Positions 16,383 to 24,089 of a stretch of 64,000 bases of DNA are shown here, one piece after another. How positions within the stretch are numbered: position 1 is the first letter of the stretch; every line of letters begins with the position of its first letter. Source of the stretch: Burkholderia aenigmatica (GTDB taxonomy: Bacteria > Pseudomonadota > Gammaproteobacteria > Burkholderiales > Burkholderiaceae); NCBI RefSeq assembly GCF_902499175.1, contig NZ_CABVQC010000021.1:48686-112685 (forward strand). Direction: 5' to 3'. The notes under the pieces were generated by a model. That model was not told where the DNA came from, made no database searches, and saw nothing but the letters and a program-made list of their open reading frames with translations. The translations under genes were made by a program, and so were the position numbers.

Positions 16383-17141
16383 CTACTTGCCCGCCGCGGC
16401 CACTCGACGCAGCCGCTCCACGGCCGACTCCGTCGCCGAGTCTGCGCCGCCGGCGGCGATGCGCCGAGCTTCTTCAACGGCATTCTGGCGATCGATCGGC
16501 TTCTGGCCGATGTCGGCAATCGTCGTCGCGGCATCAGCACGTACACGAGCTGCGTCGGCCGCCCGGTTCAACGCGGCGAGCCCGGTCGACGCGCCGCCCG
16601 TACCCGAGCGCAGTGCGTTCAGTTCGTCCTGTTCCTGGCGCCGCAGGTTCGCGCGATCTTCATCCGCACGTGCCTGGTTGAGGCTGCTGATCGCGGCTTT
16701 CGCCTTGGCGTCGAATTCGTTGAGGTTTTTCTCGACGGTGTTCAGGATGTCCTGAAGCGTGTCGACGAGCTGCTGCGTGGCGGCCGCATCCTGCTGCAGG
16801 CCCGGCAGCTTCCCCTTGTTCGATTCGAGGTTGCTCGTGAACTCGTTGAGCGTTGCTTCGTCGATCTCCTTCTTGTCGAACTTCGCGATCAGGATCTCGG
16901 CCGCTTTCTCGTCGGTCGCGATGCTCGTCGCCAGATCCGTTGCCGCCTGCTGCGCGGCCGCGTTTTTGTGCTTCGCGTCGGCGAGTTTCATCGCGACTTC
17001 GCGCAGCTTCGCGGCCAGATTGTCCCGGTCCACCTGCGTCGCGGTTTCCGGGTCGAACGAGGCGATGGCCGTGGCGATGCTGTCGCCGAGAACACCGACA
17101 TGCTTCTTGATGAGGTTTGCCGTGAGGCTCCAACCAGACAT
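16383..17141 (-). CDS. PspA/IM30-like coiled-coil protein (YjfJ-like)
   Basis: A 252-aa protein, start at MSGWSLTANLIKKHVG. Almost the whole length is charged, alanine-rich helix: AKLREVAMKLADAKHKNAAA, LESNKGKLPGLQQDAAATQQ, NLNEFDAKAKAAISSLNQAR. It resembles the PspA/IM30 family, which forms ESCRT-III-like membrane-repair polymers. The next gene downstream of it in position, 17187-17990, is DUF2491 (YjfK). E. coli yjfJ-yjfK has the same neighbours, which supports the assignment. Acts at the inner membrane by family inference. Confidence 0.7.
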   Translation of the reverse strand: MSGWSLTANLIKKHVGVLGDSIATAIASFDPETATQVDRDNLAAKLREVAMKLADAKHKNAAAQQAATDLATSIATDEKAAEILIAKFDKKEIDEATLNEFTSNLESNKGKLPGLQQDAAATQQLVDTLQDILNTVEKNLNEFDAKAKAAISSLNQARADEDRANLRRQEQDELNALRSGTGGASTGLAALNRAADAARVRADAATTIADIGQKPIDRQNAVEEARRIAAGGADSATESAVERLRRVAAAGK

Positions 17142-17186
17142 GTGCAAAACTCCTTGAAAGGGATGGCGAAAGTGAAATGGCCGGCG

Positions 17187-17990
17187 CTACAGCACCTTGA
17201 CCTTATTGCGGTCGAGCGCGAGCCCGGCCAGGAAATCGACGTACACCGCCGCAGACGGCTGGCCGTCGAGACTGCGCACGTTTTCGAACGAGATCAGGAG
17301 GCGTTCAGACTGACCGCCAGCAAGCGTCCGCGTGTACTGCATGAACGAGAGATCCTTCTTCATTCCGCGATCGCCTACCGCGTCGTCCAGCCGGTTCTCC
17401 GTTGCACGGAAGGGAGACACGTACTGGCCCGCGCCGCCCTCGCGCGTGAAATGAAGCTCTGCGACGTCGCCGGGCAGCAGCGCGTCCAGACGGGCATCGC
17501 TCATGCCGTTGATCTGCGAAAGCTGGTCTTCCGCCATGTAGTAGTCCATCTCGCCCAGCCCGAAGCCTTCGCCGAGGAACGGCGCCTGTTCCTCGGCGGT
17601 CACCGGGAACTGGCGCGTGAGGAACTGGTAATACGCGATGTCGCGGATATCCTCAAGGGTGTCCGGGCCGCAGAGCACCTGCAGGAACGTGCCGCCGATG
17701 CCGAGCCGGCTCTCGCCTAACGACGTGTAGAGCCGAAAGAGCTTGAGGTCTTCGTCGCCGTTCATATGGAGACGACTTGCCGCTTCGATGGGCAGTTGAG
17801 CGTCCTTCGGCATATCCAGAAGACTTGCGTCCAGCAGCGCGAACTCAGCGCGCGGGATCACCAGCAGCGCGCCGATCTGCGCGTTGAACGGCAACCCCGT
17901 ATCCACGCGGTCGAGCTTCGGGGCATGGGCACGAGCAGCGTCGTCCAGCTTCTGGTCGACAATGCGGCTGGCGAGATTGAAGAGGCTCAT
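17187..17990 (-). CDS. DUF2491 protein (YjfK family)
   Basis: A 267-aa protein starting MSLFNLASRIVDQKLDDA, with AGGGAC before the ATG. The sequence fits the DUF2491 family: LDRVDTGLPFNAQIGALLVI near the start, FLQVLCGPDTLEDIRDI, and a conserved FLGEGFGLGEMDYYMAED stretch. Function is unknown; it is found with PspA-like YjfJ proteins and is thought of as part of an envelope-stress unit. It lies 45 bp before the PspA-like gene on the same strand. Confidence 0.75.
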   Translation of the reverse strand: MSLFNLASRIVDQKLDDAARAHAPKLDRVDTGLPFNAQIGALLVIPRAEFALLDASLLDMPKDAQLPIEAASRLHMNGDEDLKLFRLYTSLGESRLGIGGTFLQVLCGPDTLEDIRDIAYYQFLTRQFPVTAEEQAPFLGEGFGLGEMDYYMAEDQLSQINGMSDARLDALLPGDVAELHFTREGGAGQYVSPFRATENRLDDAVGDRGMKKDLSFMQYTRTLAGGQSERLLISFENVRSLDGQPSAAVYVDFLAGLALDRNKVKVL

Positions 17991-18075
17991 TGATGTCCCT
18001 GAATCGTGATGTGCATGAGTTGCCATGAGGAGGAACCGGCAAGCCGGCGTTACCGGCTTGGTTTCCCGTTCAGTC

Positions 18076-18867
18076 TCACAGCTTGTAGTGGTTCGTCGCG
18101 GTATAGCTGTCCTTGCGGGCCAACCAGTTGGTCCAGAGCCTGTAGGACGCGAATCCGATCACACCAATACCTGCGATCCACAGCAGGACGTGCAGGATCT
18201 GGCTACCGGTATGGTCTGCGGTCGGCGCTACCGCGTCCGTCGACGATCCAGCGTTGCCAGCCGGCTGAGAACCAGTGTTCGCGATGCCACCGGACTGCAC
18301 GTAGGCCGGCTGGGACGGCTGCTGCTCGATCACGACCGGAGCGGAGCGCGAGCTTTCATGCCCAAGCATCCATCCGAACAGGAAGCTGCTACTGCCACTT
18401 CCCGAGTTGTCGTAGTGGTGCACGACGATCGGCGCAGGCGAGTTGTAGCGGTTCGCCGTTGGTGCACCGCCCGAATAGTCGCCGGAGCCGCCAGCGTTTG
18501 TGTAGACCGGTGCCGGTGCAGCCGGACGGTTGTACGTGGCCGCGGCCTGCCGCGACGCCTGGCTGTTGTAAAGCGCGGTGCCAAGCGACGGGCCGGAACG
18601 GGAGACACCACCTGCGCTCGAGTTCGAGTCGTTCGAACGGGAGACACTCGCGCTCGCGCTCGAGCCGTTTGAACGCGAACTGCCGAAGCCGCTGCCCTGG
18701 CTGCTACCGCTCGACGAACTGTGTGAGCTGGACGAGGAATGGCTTGAGCTGAAGCCGGAGTGGCCGCCACCGCCCCCACCCCCGCCTCCGCCTCCGCGTG
18801 CCCAAGTGACGGGCGAAACAGCCAATGAGAGGGCAACAGCCAGCGTGGCCAGAAAGCTGCGTTTCAT
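18076..18867 (-). CDS. Gly/Ser-rich exported membrane protein, 263 aa
   Basis: A signal peptide (~23 aa, ending VTWA) is followed by 11 consecutive glycines and a Ser-rich stretch to ~residue 85, then a Pro/Ala/Tyr-rich middle. One C-terminal membrane segment (ILHVLLWIAGIGVIGFASY, ~224-243) and a basic tail complete it. The layout suggests an anchored surface or periplasmic protein with a disordered spacer. It is ~85 bp upstream of the DUF2491 gene on the same strand, so probably part of the YjfJ/YjfK-like operon. Confidence 0.65.
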   Translation of the reverse strand: MKRSFLATLAVALSLAVSPVTWARGGGGGGGGGGGHSGFSSSHSSSSSHSSSSGSSQGSGFGSSRSNGSSASASVSRSNDSNSSAGGVSRSGPSLGTALYNSQASRQAAATYNRPAAPAPVYTNAGGSGDYSGGAPTANRYNSPAPIVVHHYDNSGSGSSSFLFGWMLGHESSRSAPVVIEQQPSQPAYVQSGGIANTGSQPAGNAGSSTDAVAPTADHTGSQILHVLLWIAGIGVIGFASYRLWTNWLARKDSYTATNHYKL

Positions 18868-19109
18868 GTAGAGGGCTCCGTTCCAGATATCGACCGGCCA
18901 GGCGTCATCAGTCGCGGCCGGATAGCTGGATGTTATTGACCGCCGGACCGGTCAGATACGCTGAATCAGGGTCTATACGGGGCACCTTTCGCCACGCCAA
19001 CCGTGGGAAGATGATGTGCCGCCGAAAGCCAAACGTGGGCTTCCACGTACCGTCTTGCAATGGCGCGCTGGCATGGCACTCTGGCCTCTCCTCACCGGAG
19101 CGCCAGCCC

Positions 19110-19517
19110 ATGACCGACGTCGCATACGAAACCGTCCTGCCCGATCAGCCGCACGTGAGCACGCCGCCGGCCGCCCCGAATACTCCCTTCGATAGCGCCG
19201 CATTCGACGCCGCACGGGCGAAGACCATCAAGGCGTCCCGAGAGGCCGGCAACATCCATCTCGATCAGCTTCCCTGGTACGTCGAAACGATGCGCGGCCG
19301 CGAGATCTTCAATGTTCACGATCCGAAGGTTCACGGTGTCATCCGAACCGTGAGCATCAACGGGAGCATCTACGTCGACTGGGCCAACGCCTACTCGGCA
19401 GAGAAGGAACTTGCCTCGCCCATCCAGGACGGCAACAAGACCGTTTTCCGGTCTTCTCTCGGCCCGTACGACTTCAAGGACTACGCGCTGGTGCAGCCCG
19501 CTACTCGGCCGCAATAA
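19110..19517 (+). CDS. Hypothetical protein, 135 aa
   Basis: Not recognised. The ATG at 19110 (MTDVAYETVLPDQPHV) has CGGAG about 10 nt before it. The first 35 residues are Pro/Ala-rich and likely flexible. The remainder looks like one compact domain (LPWYVETMRGREIFNVHDPK, then VIRTVSINGSIYVDW). It is divergently placed from the Gly/Ser-rich protein gene. Confidence 0.6.
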   Translation: MTDVAYETVLPDQPHVSTPPAAPNTPFDSAAFDAARAKTIKASREAGNIHLDQLPWYVETMRGREIFNVHDPKVHGVIRTVSINGSIYVDWANAYSAEKELASPIQDGNKTVFRSSLGPYDFKDYALVQPATRPQ

Positions 19518-19609
19518 GCGCCCATAGAGGGCATGACGGCTTCTGGGTACAATGCCGCCACCAGACCGTCAAACGAGAGCGCGGTGACCTGCTTTTCGGG
19601 GATATTCAA

Positions 19610-19894
19610 ATGAGAGTTTTAGGCGTAGCCATCCACAAGCCGGATACACGCGACGTACTCGCCTTACTACTATCCAACACCGTGGTCTTCGCGATCCTGA
19701 TCGGAATCGATCGCATGATCAACAAGCATGTGGACCTGACCTTCATCGGTCTCATATTCACGATCATGATCTGGTACAGGCTGTCCGAGCTCATGGGGCT
19801 CAACCTGAAGCGAGCCGGCTGGAAGGGCTTGGTCATTCAGGTGATCTGCGCCGTGTTGATCGTCATCGGCTACGGCGTAGCCACGATACACTGA
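19610..19894 (+). CDS. Integral membrane protein, 94 aa
   Basis: Three hydrophobic segments fill most of the chain: ~17-34 (DVLALLLSNTVVFAILIGI), ~43-60 (LTFIGLIFTIMIWYRL) and ~73-91 (LVIQVICAVLIVIGYGVA). A GGGGAT element lies upstream of the ATG, and a strong terminator follows. No named family; a small inner-membrane protein. Confidence 0.65.
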   Translation: MRVLGVAIHKPDTRDVLALLLSNTVVFAILIGIDRMINKHVDLTFIGLIFTIMIWYRLSELMGLNLKRAGWKGLVIQVICAVLIVIGYGVATIH

Positions 19895-19914
19895 TCGATC
19901 GTTGATCAAGCCGC

Positions 19915-19966
19915 ACGGCCCGCTGGCACTCCTCAGGGGAGCACGCAGCGGGCCGTTTGCTTTTAT
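19915..19966 (+). terminator. Rho-independent terminator
   Basis: An 11-bp perfect stem, ACGGCCCGCTG (19915-19925) with CAGCGGGCCGT (19946-19956), is followed by TTGCTTTTAT. It ends the plus-strand pair 19110/19610. Confidence 0.85.
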
Positions 19967-20031
19967 CGACTCAGTCTATCCGCGATCGCCTCGAGCGATT
20001 CACTCGACGAGAAACTGAAACTATCAGAGTC

Positions 20032-20646
20032 TCAGTTCCCGTCGACTACCCTGTACACCGGCGCCCCGCTGGTTCCCGCAACCACGTCGAACGAATACTT
20101 CCCGGATTCGGTAGTGATCGTCAGGCGGCGTGGCCCGCTTATCTTCGGACCGCCGATCATCGGCGCGTACTTCAGGGCGACGTAGTGATGATCGATCACG
20201 GCCTGAACCTGAAGAGCGAGCGGGCGCGTCCACTCGACCTGCTTGACCATGTCCGGAAATTCGAGGACCGATACCCGCACCGGCGCGAGCTCGAGCGCGC
20301 CACCGTTCCGCATGATCCGTCGGTCAGTGTTCAGATCCACCCGGCCGTCTTTTGCGATGTCGTAGGTCACGAGCCCGGTCGGCGTCACGAAAATCATGTC
20401 CGTCGCAGTCGCATACTGCGTATTTCGCTCGATCGTGACCGCTCGATGATCGTCACGGACGCGGACGAGCCATCCGATCGAGTTTCCGATCAAGACCTTG
20501 CTGATCGGGGTCTCCGACTGGATGCTGACCGGTTGGAAAGGTGCGCCAGCATACGCAGTTGCCATGGAAATGACTGCGATCGCCGCGGTGATCCAATGAA
20601 TGATCTTAGGGGTTGCCTGCCTCTCGTTCTCAACAGCGAGGTTCAT
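20032..20646 (-). CDS. Hypothetical protein with N-terminal anchor, 204 aa
   Basis: The start at MNLAVENERQATPKIIHWI gives a short cytoplasmic end and a hydrophobic segment (~17-36), which may be an uncleaved anchor or a signal ending AYA. The rest is beta-rich (VLIGNSIGWLVRVRDDHRAV, IFVTPTGLVTYDIAKDGRVD). The longer frame over the rhomboid gene is rejected. The gene follows the rhomboid by 32 bp, so it may be a partner or client; this is only context. Confidence 0.6.
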   Translation of the reverse strand: MNLAVENERQATPKIIHWITAAIAVISMATAYAGAPFQPVSIQSETPISKVLIGNSIGWLVRVRDDHRAVTIERNTQYATATDMIFVTPTGLVTYDIAKDGRVDLNTDRRIMRNGGALELAPVRVSVLEFPDMVKQVEWTRPLALQVQAVIDHHYVALKYAPMIGGPKISGPRRLTITTESGKYSFDVVAGTSGAPVYRVVDGN

Positions 20647-20678
20647 GGGGTTCCTTTGAGATTCCCGATCGGATTCGT

Positions 20679-21281
20679 TTACGAGCGCTCGGGATGGGAG
20701 CCACGCGCTGCCAGAATTCCACCGATCGCGCCGCCCAGATGGCTCTGCCACGAGATTCCGGGATAGATCGGCAGCACACCGAGCAGCATGCTCAAGCCAT
20801 ACGTGCCGACGACGAACAGCGCCACCACGATCGCAAGGACGTTGCGCGTGTAGATCCCTCGCCCTACGAGGTATCCGGCAAATCCGAACACGACGCCACT
20901 CGCACCGATATGGTCGGACCAGGCCGCGCCGAAAAGCCAGGAGCAGAGCCCGGCGCCCAGCATCGAGCCGATCAGGGCTTTGTAGAAGTTCGAGATGCGC
21001 GGCCACATGGCCAGCCATCCGAGGATCAGCAGGCCGCCCGTGTTCGCTGCGATGTGCCCGATGTTCGCGTGCAGCCAGGGAGCAAATAGGATGCCCTGCA
21101 GACCGCTCAGCGTGCGCGGAACGACGCCATGCCGGTCGAGATGCAGCCCCGGTATGGCAACGGACAGGAAGAACGTCAGCCACATCGAGCCGACGAACAT
21201 GACGAGCAGTAACGCTCGTGCTCGGATCTGCTCGCCGGCGGAGCGAACCGCGCGGGTCATGGAATATGTGCTCAACATCAT
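20679..21281 (-). CDS. Rhomboid-family intramembrane serine protease
   Basis: A 200-aa polytopic protein with the rhomboid signature. HANIGHIAAN lies at 71-80 in the second membrane segment. GASG has the catalytic serine at ~S128, and the catalytic histidine is H181 in SHLGGAIGGI of the last segment. Such enzymes cleave membrane-spanning helices. Of several possible starts the paired ATG at 21281/21278 is used; an ATG at 21260 is possible. It lies upstream of the anchored protein gene at 20032. Confidence 0.85.
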   Translation of the reverse strand: MMLSTYSMTRAVRSAGEQIRARALLLVMFVGSMWLTFFLSVAIPGLHLDRHGVVPRTLSGLQGILFAPWLHANIGHIAANTGGLLILGWLAMWPRISNFYKALIGSMLGAGLCSWLFGAAWSDHIGASGVVFGFAGYLVGRGIYTRNVLAIVVALFVVGTYGLSMLLGVLPIYPGISWQSHLGGAIGGILAARGSHPERS

Positions 21282-21333
21282 TCGGTCGCGAAGTCCCGCC
21301 AGCGGCGATGATCGCCGCGACGGGTGTGCCTGT

Positions 21334-21840
21334 TCAGGGGGAGATCGAGAGGTGGGCTGAGCCGACCTCGTCGCTGTCGGGGCGGTTGAGTCGTGCCGCA
21401 ACACGGTCCATGTGGGCGTCGATGCCCGCGAACAACTGCGGCAGATCCGCATCGCGAGCGCCGCGGGCGTTATCGCAGCCGGTCTGCTCTCGCATGTACG
21501 TGTCGAGCGCCTTCAGAACCGCATCGCGGGCACCGTCGCGGAATTCGTCGATCGGGATCGTCTTCGTGTGCGTCGCAGCCGGCACGTCAACGAGCTCGAC
21601 GATATCGAAATCGGAACTGGTGAAGGATTCACCGTTGGGATCCCAGTAGGCCGAGTGATCCGTCTTGTGGAAAGCCTCGCCCGTGCAATCCTCGGCGTTG
21701 GCCGGCCGGTAAGCGACCTTGCAGTAGTCGCTATTGCGCATGCGCACGAGCACTTCACCTTCGGCCTCGCAACGCTTCTTGAGCGCGAGCGTGAACGGAT
21801 TGAAATCTTTCCTCGTGGCCAGTACCGTGGTGTTCTGCAT
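21334..21840 (-). CDS. Hypothetical protein, 168 aa
   Basis: The ATG at 21840 (MQNTTVLATRKDFNPFT) has GGAGGGAGAG upstream. There are three cysteines (RCEAEG, DYCKVA, EDCTGE) in the first 55 residues and an acidic helical C-terminal half (IDEFRDGARDAVLKALDTYM). Not a known family. It is 53 bp upstream of the rhomboid gene. A TAGAAT -10-like hexamer lies ~30 bp before the start. Confidence 0.6.
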   Translation of the reverse strand: MQNTTVLATRKDFNPFTLALKKRCEAEGEVLVRMRNSDYCKVAYRPANAEDCTGEAFHKTDHSAYWDPNGESFTSSDFDIVELVDVPAATHTKTIPIDEFRDGARDAVLKALDTYMREQTGCDNARGARDADLPQLFAGIDAHMDRVAARLNRPDSDEVGSAHLSISP

Positions 21841-22018
21841 CAAAACTCTCCCTCCGATTTCGATGCTCTCATTCTATTGACTTGCGTTTCCACTTCTAGA
21901 TGTCTCGCCGTGGCTCCGCCCGCGTTGCAGGCGTGTTCAGCTCACCCTATCTGGAAGCAACCAATGGATCGGCTCTCAATAGACTTCGCCGTTGATCGCA
22001 AGGACGGCGCGACATGCT

Positions 22019-22531
22019 TCAATCGCAAATAACATGATCGGGGTCTGCTTGACCAGATTGCACCGCCAACATTCTTTGCATCGTCACGTTCAATAGGTCG
22101 AACGGCACGGCCAGCGTTACCGTTCGCCCTGCAGCCAACATCTTCCCCACTACTCGGCCACGATCCGCTTCACTGGTGGCCTTGCCAAGTGTGGCATCGG
22201 TAGCACCCTTGACGTGATCGCCGAAAGCTACAAAATAGCCATCCATGCCGTCTCGAATGAGATCATTCATGCTTCTCGCGGTGCCTGCCGGTAGTGCCTG
22301 AGCCTTATGATTGAGAATGGTCGAGACCGCCTTCTCCATCCAGTGTTCCAGTTCCGTCAGGTTGATGATCCGCAACGCCGATTTGCCAACCGCCTTCAAT
22401 GCGCTCATCACCGCTTCGTGGGTCGCGCCGACCGAGACCGACGCGCAGCCGGTCGCTGGCTCGGCAATCACCAAAAAGACCCCGTCACCAGGGATGAAGC
22501 TCTGAGTGTCCATCCCGCTCGCTACCATCAT
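22019..22531 (-). CDS. Hypothetical protein, 170 aa
   Basis: Paired ATGs (22531/22528) stand 5 nt after GAGGAG, so the 36-residue longer start is rejected. It is an alpha/beta-like protein (GVFLVIAEPATGCASVSVG, ALKAVGKSALRIINLTELE). A phage-like helical C-terminus carries LAVPFDLLNVTMQRML. No family recognised. Confidence 0.6.
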   Translation of the reverse strand: MMVASGMDTQSFIPGDGVFLVIAEPATGCASVSVGATHEAVMSALKAVGKSALRIINLTELEHWMEKAVSTILNHKAQALPAGTARSMNDLIRDGMDGYFVAFGDHVKGATDATLGKATSEADRGRVVGKMLAAGRTVTLAVPFDLLNVTMQRMLAVQSGQADPDHVICD

Positions 22532-22832
22532 GTTTGCTCCTCGGCGTTTTGACCGCAATGCGGGTTCGACATATTCGGTTAGGAAGCGGTCAATCCGTAC
22601 CGGGCGGACAGCACTGCGACAAGATCCGGAGATTGCCACGACGTACCAAGGCCGCGTGTAAGCCGCGGATTGCAGCCTGCAACCCCACGCCTAGATCAAT
22701 CTCTTGCGGCCAGTTGCAAGCAATTGTAGGGAGAGCACTTCCTGTGTGGAATCTCGAAAGCGTGCCCATACGGGCGTCCTTCCGGTCAGATTCCAAGCTG
22801 GCCGACCTGCTCGTAGCCAACCGAACGGGGCG
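22532..22832. other. Intergenic stretch, ~300 bp
   Basis: No supported gene. A minus-strand frame at 22590-22820 lacks a ribosome-binding site and starts at TTG. A short imperfect palindrome TTGCGGCCAGTTGCAAGCAA lies at about 22704-22723. It presumably contains the promoter of the gene at 22019-22531. Confidence 0.4.
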
Positions 22833-23315
22833 TCAGGCGTCGTGACCGCTCCCGAGACGCGCCAGCGTTTCGAGGCCGTTTTCAGTCCACCTCACGAACT
22901 CCTCGATGTCGGCGCGTAGAGCCACGAGCTCACTCGCGTCTGATGTGGGTTTCATGGCTCTCAACATCGCGAGCCATGCTTTTCCCGTCTTCTCGAAACC
23001 TTCGAGGAGCGATTTACGCCGCTCCATGAAATGAATCTTGAACGCATCGTGCAGGGGGATCTTCATGTCCGTTGCGTCGCGCCACATGTCCATGCTCACT
23101 CGAATGAACGATGGATCCAACTCGACCGGAAAAGCTGCGTCGGGCTGCCCTGTCCGAGGCGACAACAACGCACTCAACTCGTCCGCGGCAGCTGCGTGAA
23201 CCGCAGCTGCATCGTCGCCAAGCGGCTCTCCGGATGGCATCTTTCGGGATTCCGCAGAATCCCGAAGCAAATTGATGGCAAGGCACATCGCGTCGGCAAT
23301 GGTCAATTCACGCAT
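22833..23315 (-). CDS. Hypothetical protein, 160 aa
   Basis: Not recognised. AAGGAAAAG precedes the ATG at 23315. The protein is almost all helix (ADAMCLAINLLRDSAESRKM, EGFEKTGKAWLAMLRAMKPT, LRADIEEFVRWTENGLETL). It is 13 bp downstream of the 67-aa gene and last of a string starting at 24042. Confidence 0.6.
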   Translation of the reverse strand: MRELTIADAMCLAINLLRDSAESRKMPSGEPLGDDAAAVHAAAADELSALLSPRTGQPDAAFPVELDPSFIRVSMDMWRDATDMKIPLHDAFKIHFMERRKSLLEGFEKTGKAWLAMLRAMKPTSDASELVALRADIEEFVRWTENGLETLARLGSGHDA

Positions 23316-23328
23316 CGTGGCTTTTCCT

Positions 23329-23532
23329 TCATAACAGTTCCATCTGACCGCTGTTGGCTTCTTGGGCGTCGCACTTGACTTCGGCGACTGCGCTTGTCGC
23401 TCGCCGCGCGGATTGCGTGACAGACGAAGGCTGCGCAGCGGGTGGATACTGTCGATGTTCGCGACCCCATTCGGGGCTCAGCACCTCGGCAGCGAACAGG
23501 ACGCCGGGAGCGATCTGAATGTAGCGATTCAT
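23329..23532 (-). CDS. Small hypothetical protein, 67 aa
   Basis: The ATG overlaps the stop of the 47-aa gene (ATGA, 23529-23532), and AAGGA lies close before it. The N-terminus MNRYIQIAPGVLFAAEVLSP looks folded; the remainder is polar and probably flexible. No family recognised. Confidence 0.5.
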   Translation of the reverse strand: MNRYIQIAPGVLFAAEVLSPEWGREHRQYPPAAQPSSVTQSARRATSAVAEVKCDAQEANSGQMELL

Positions 23533-23672
23533 TGTTCCTTTTCCGGTTTAAATTCCTCCAGTTTGCGGATTTTGGTGGCAAAGTCAGCAGCTTCCCGATA
23601 GTTGCAGAACGCCTTGAAGTCTTTGACAAGCAGATCAAGCAATGCCACCGAGCCAGTCTTTCTAGCGATCAT
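23529..23672 (-). CDS. Small basic protein, 47 aa
   Basis: Read from the gap. MIARKTGSVALLDLLVKDFK to KIRKLEEFKPEKEQ is a lysine-rich helical protein. It starts 4 bp after the stop of the upstream gene and overlaps the next start by 4 bp. The tight packing on both sides supports it. Confidence 0.5.
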   Translation of the reverse strand: MIARKTGSVALLDLLVKDFKAFCNYREAADFATKIRKLEEFKPEKEQ

Positions 23673-23676
23673 CCTC

Positions 23677-24042
23677 TCAGCGTCCGACCAACCCGCCTTC
23701 CCCCCCTTCGACGAAGGCCGCCGACTTTAGTGATTCGGCGCTCAACAGTTCGATGAAGAATTCACGCCTTTCGGGAAAAATCGACTCGATCGCAAACATC
23801 GTGGCACCAATAGCTATACCAGGATCTTGAACGGCCCACGAAGTACAGATGACCGAAGAATAGCCATGGAGATACCCTACCAACTTGGTGCTAATGAATG
23901 CCGGTAGCCTCCGATAGTCCAGTTCGACATGGTTGAGCGTTAGCGCCGCGCCCCGCGCGACTATTTCTGCCGCATTTCGTGCCCGCTTTACGTCTTCCGG
24001 TTCCCTTGCCGTTTTGATGGTCTTCAGCAGTCTTCGAAGCAT
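23677..24042 (-). CDS. Hypothetical protein, 121 aa
   Basis: The ATG at 24042 (MLRRLLKTIKTAREPED) has GGAGG 5 nt upstream. The basic helical N-terminus is followed by a less polar middle (LVGYLHGYSSVICTSWAVQD, then IAIGATMFAIESIF) that might pack as one hydrophobic hairpin. No family recognised. First of the string 23677-22833. Confidence 0.55.
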   Translation of the reverse strand: MLRRLLKTIKTAREPEDVKRARNAAEIVARGAALTLNHVELDYRRLPAFISTKLVGYLHGYSSVICTSWAVQDPGIAIGATMFAIESIFPERREFFIELLSAESLKSAAFVEGGEGGLVGR

Positions 24043-24089
24043 TGTGCCTCCGTTTGGATGGGGCATAAATAAGGCGTCCGCGAGAGTTG

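Noticed and set aside
16311..17720. 469-codon plus-strand frame
   Set aside because: Antisense to the PspA-like and DUF2491 genes.
20647..21183. N-terminal extension of the 20032 gene over the rhomboid gene
   Set aside because: Overlaps the rhomboid out of frame; the ATG at 20646 opens a sensible anchored protein.
22590..22820. 76-codon minus-strand frame
   Set aside because: TTG start, no ribosome-binding site, composition not clearly protein-like.
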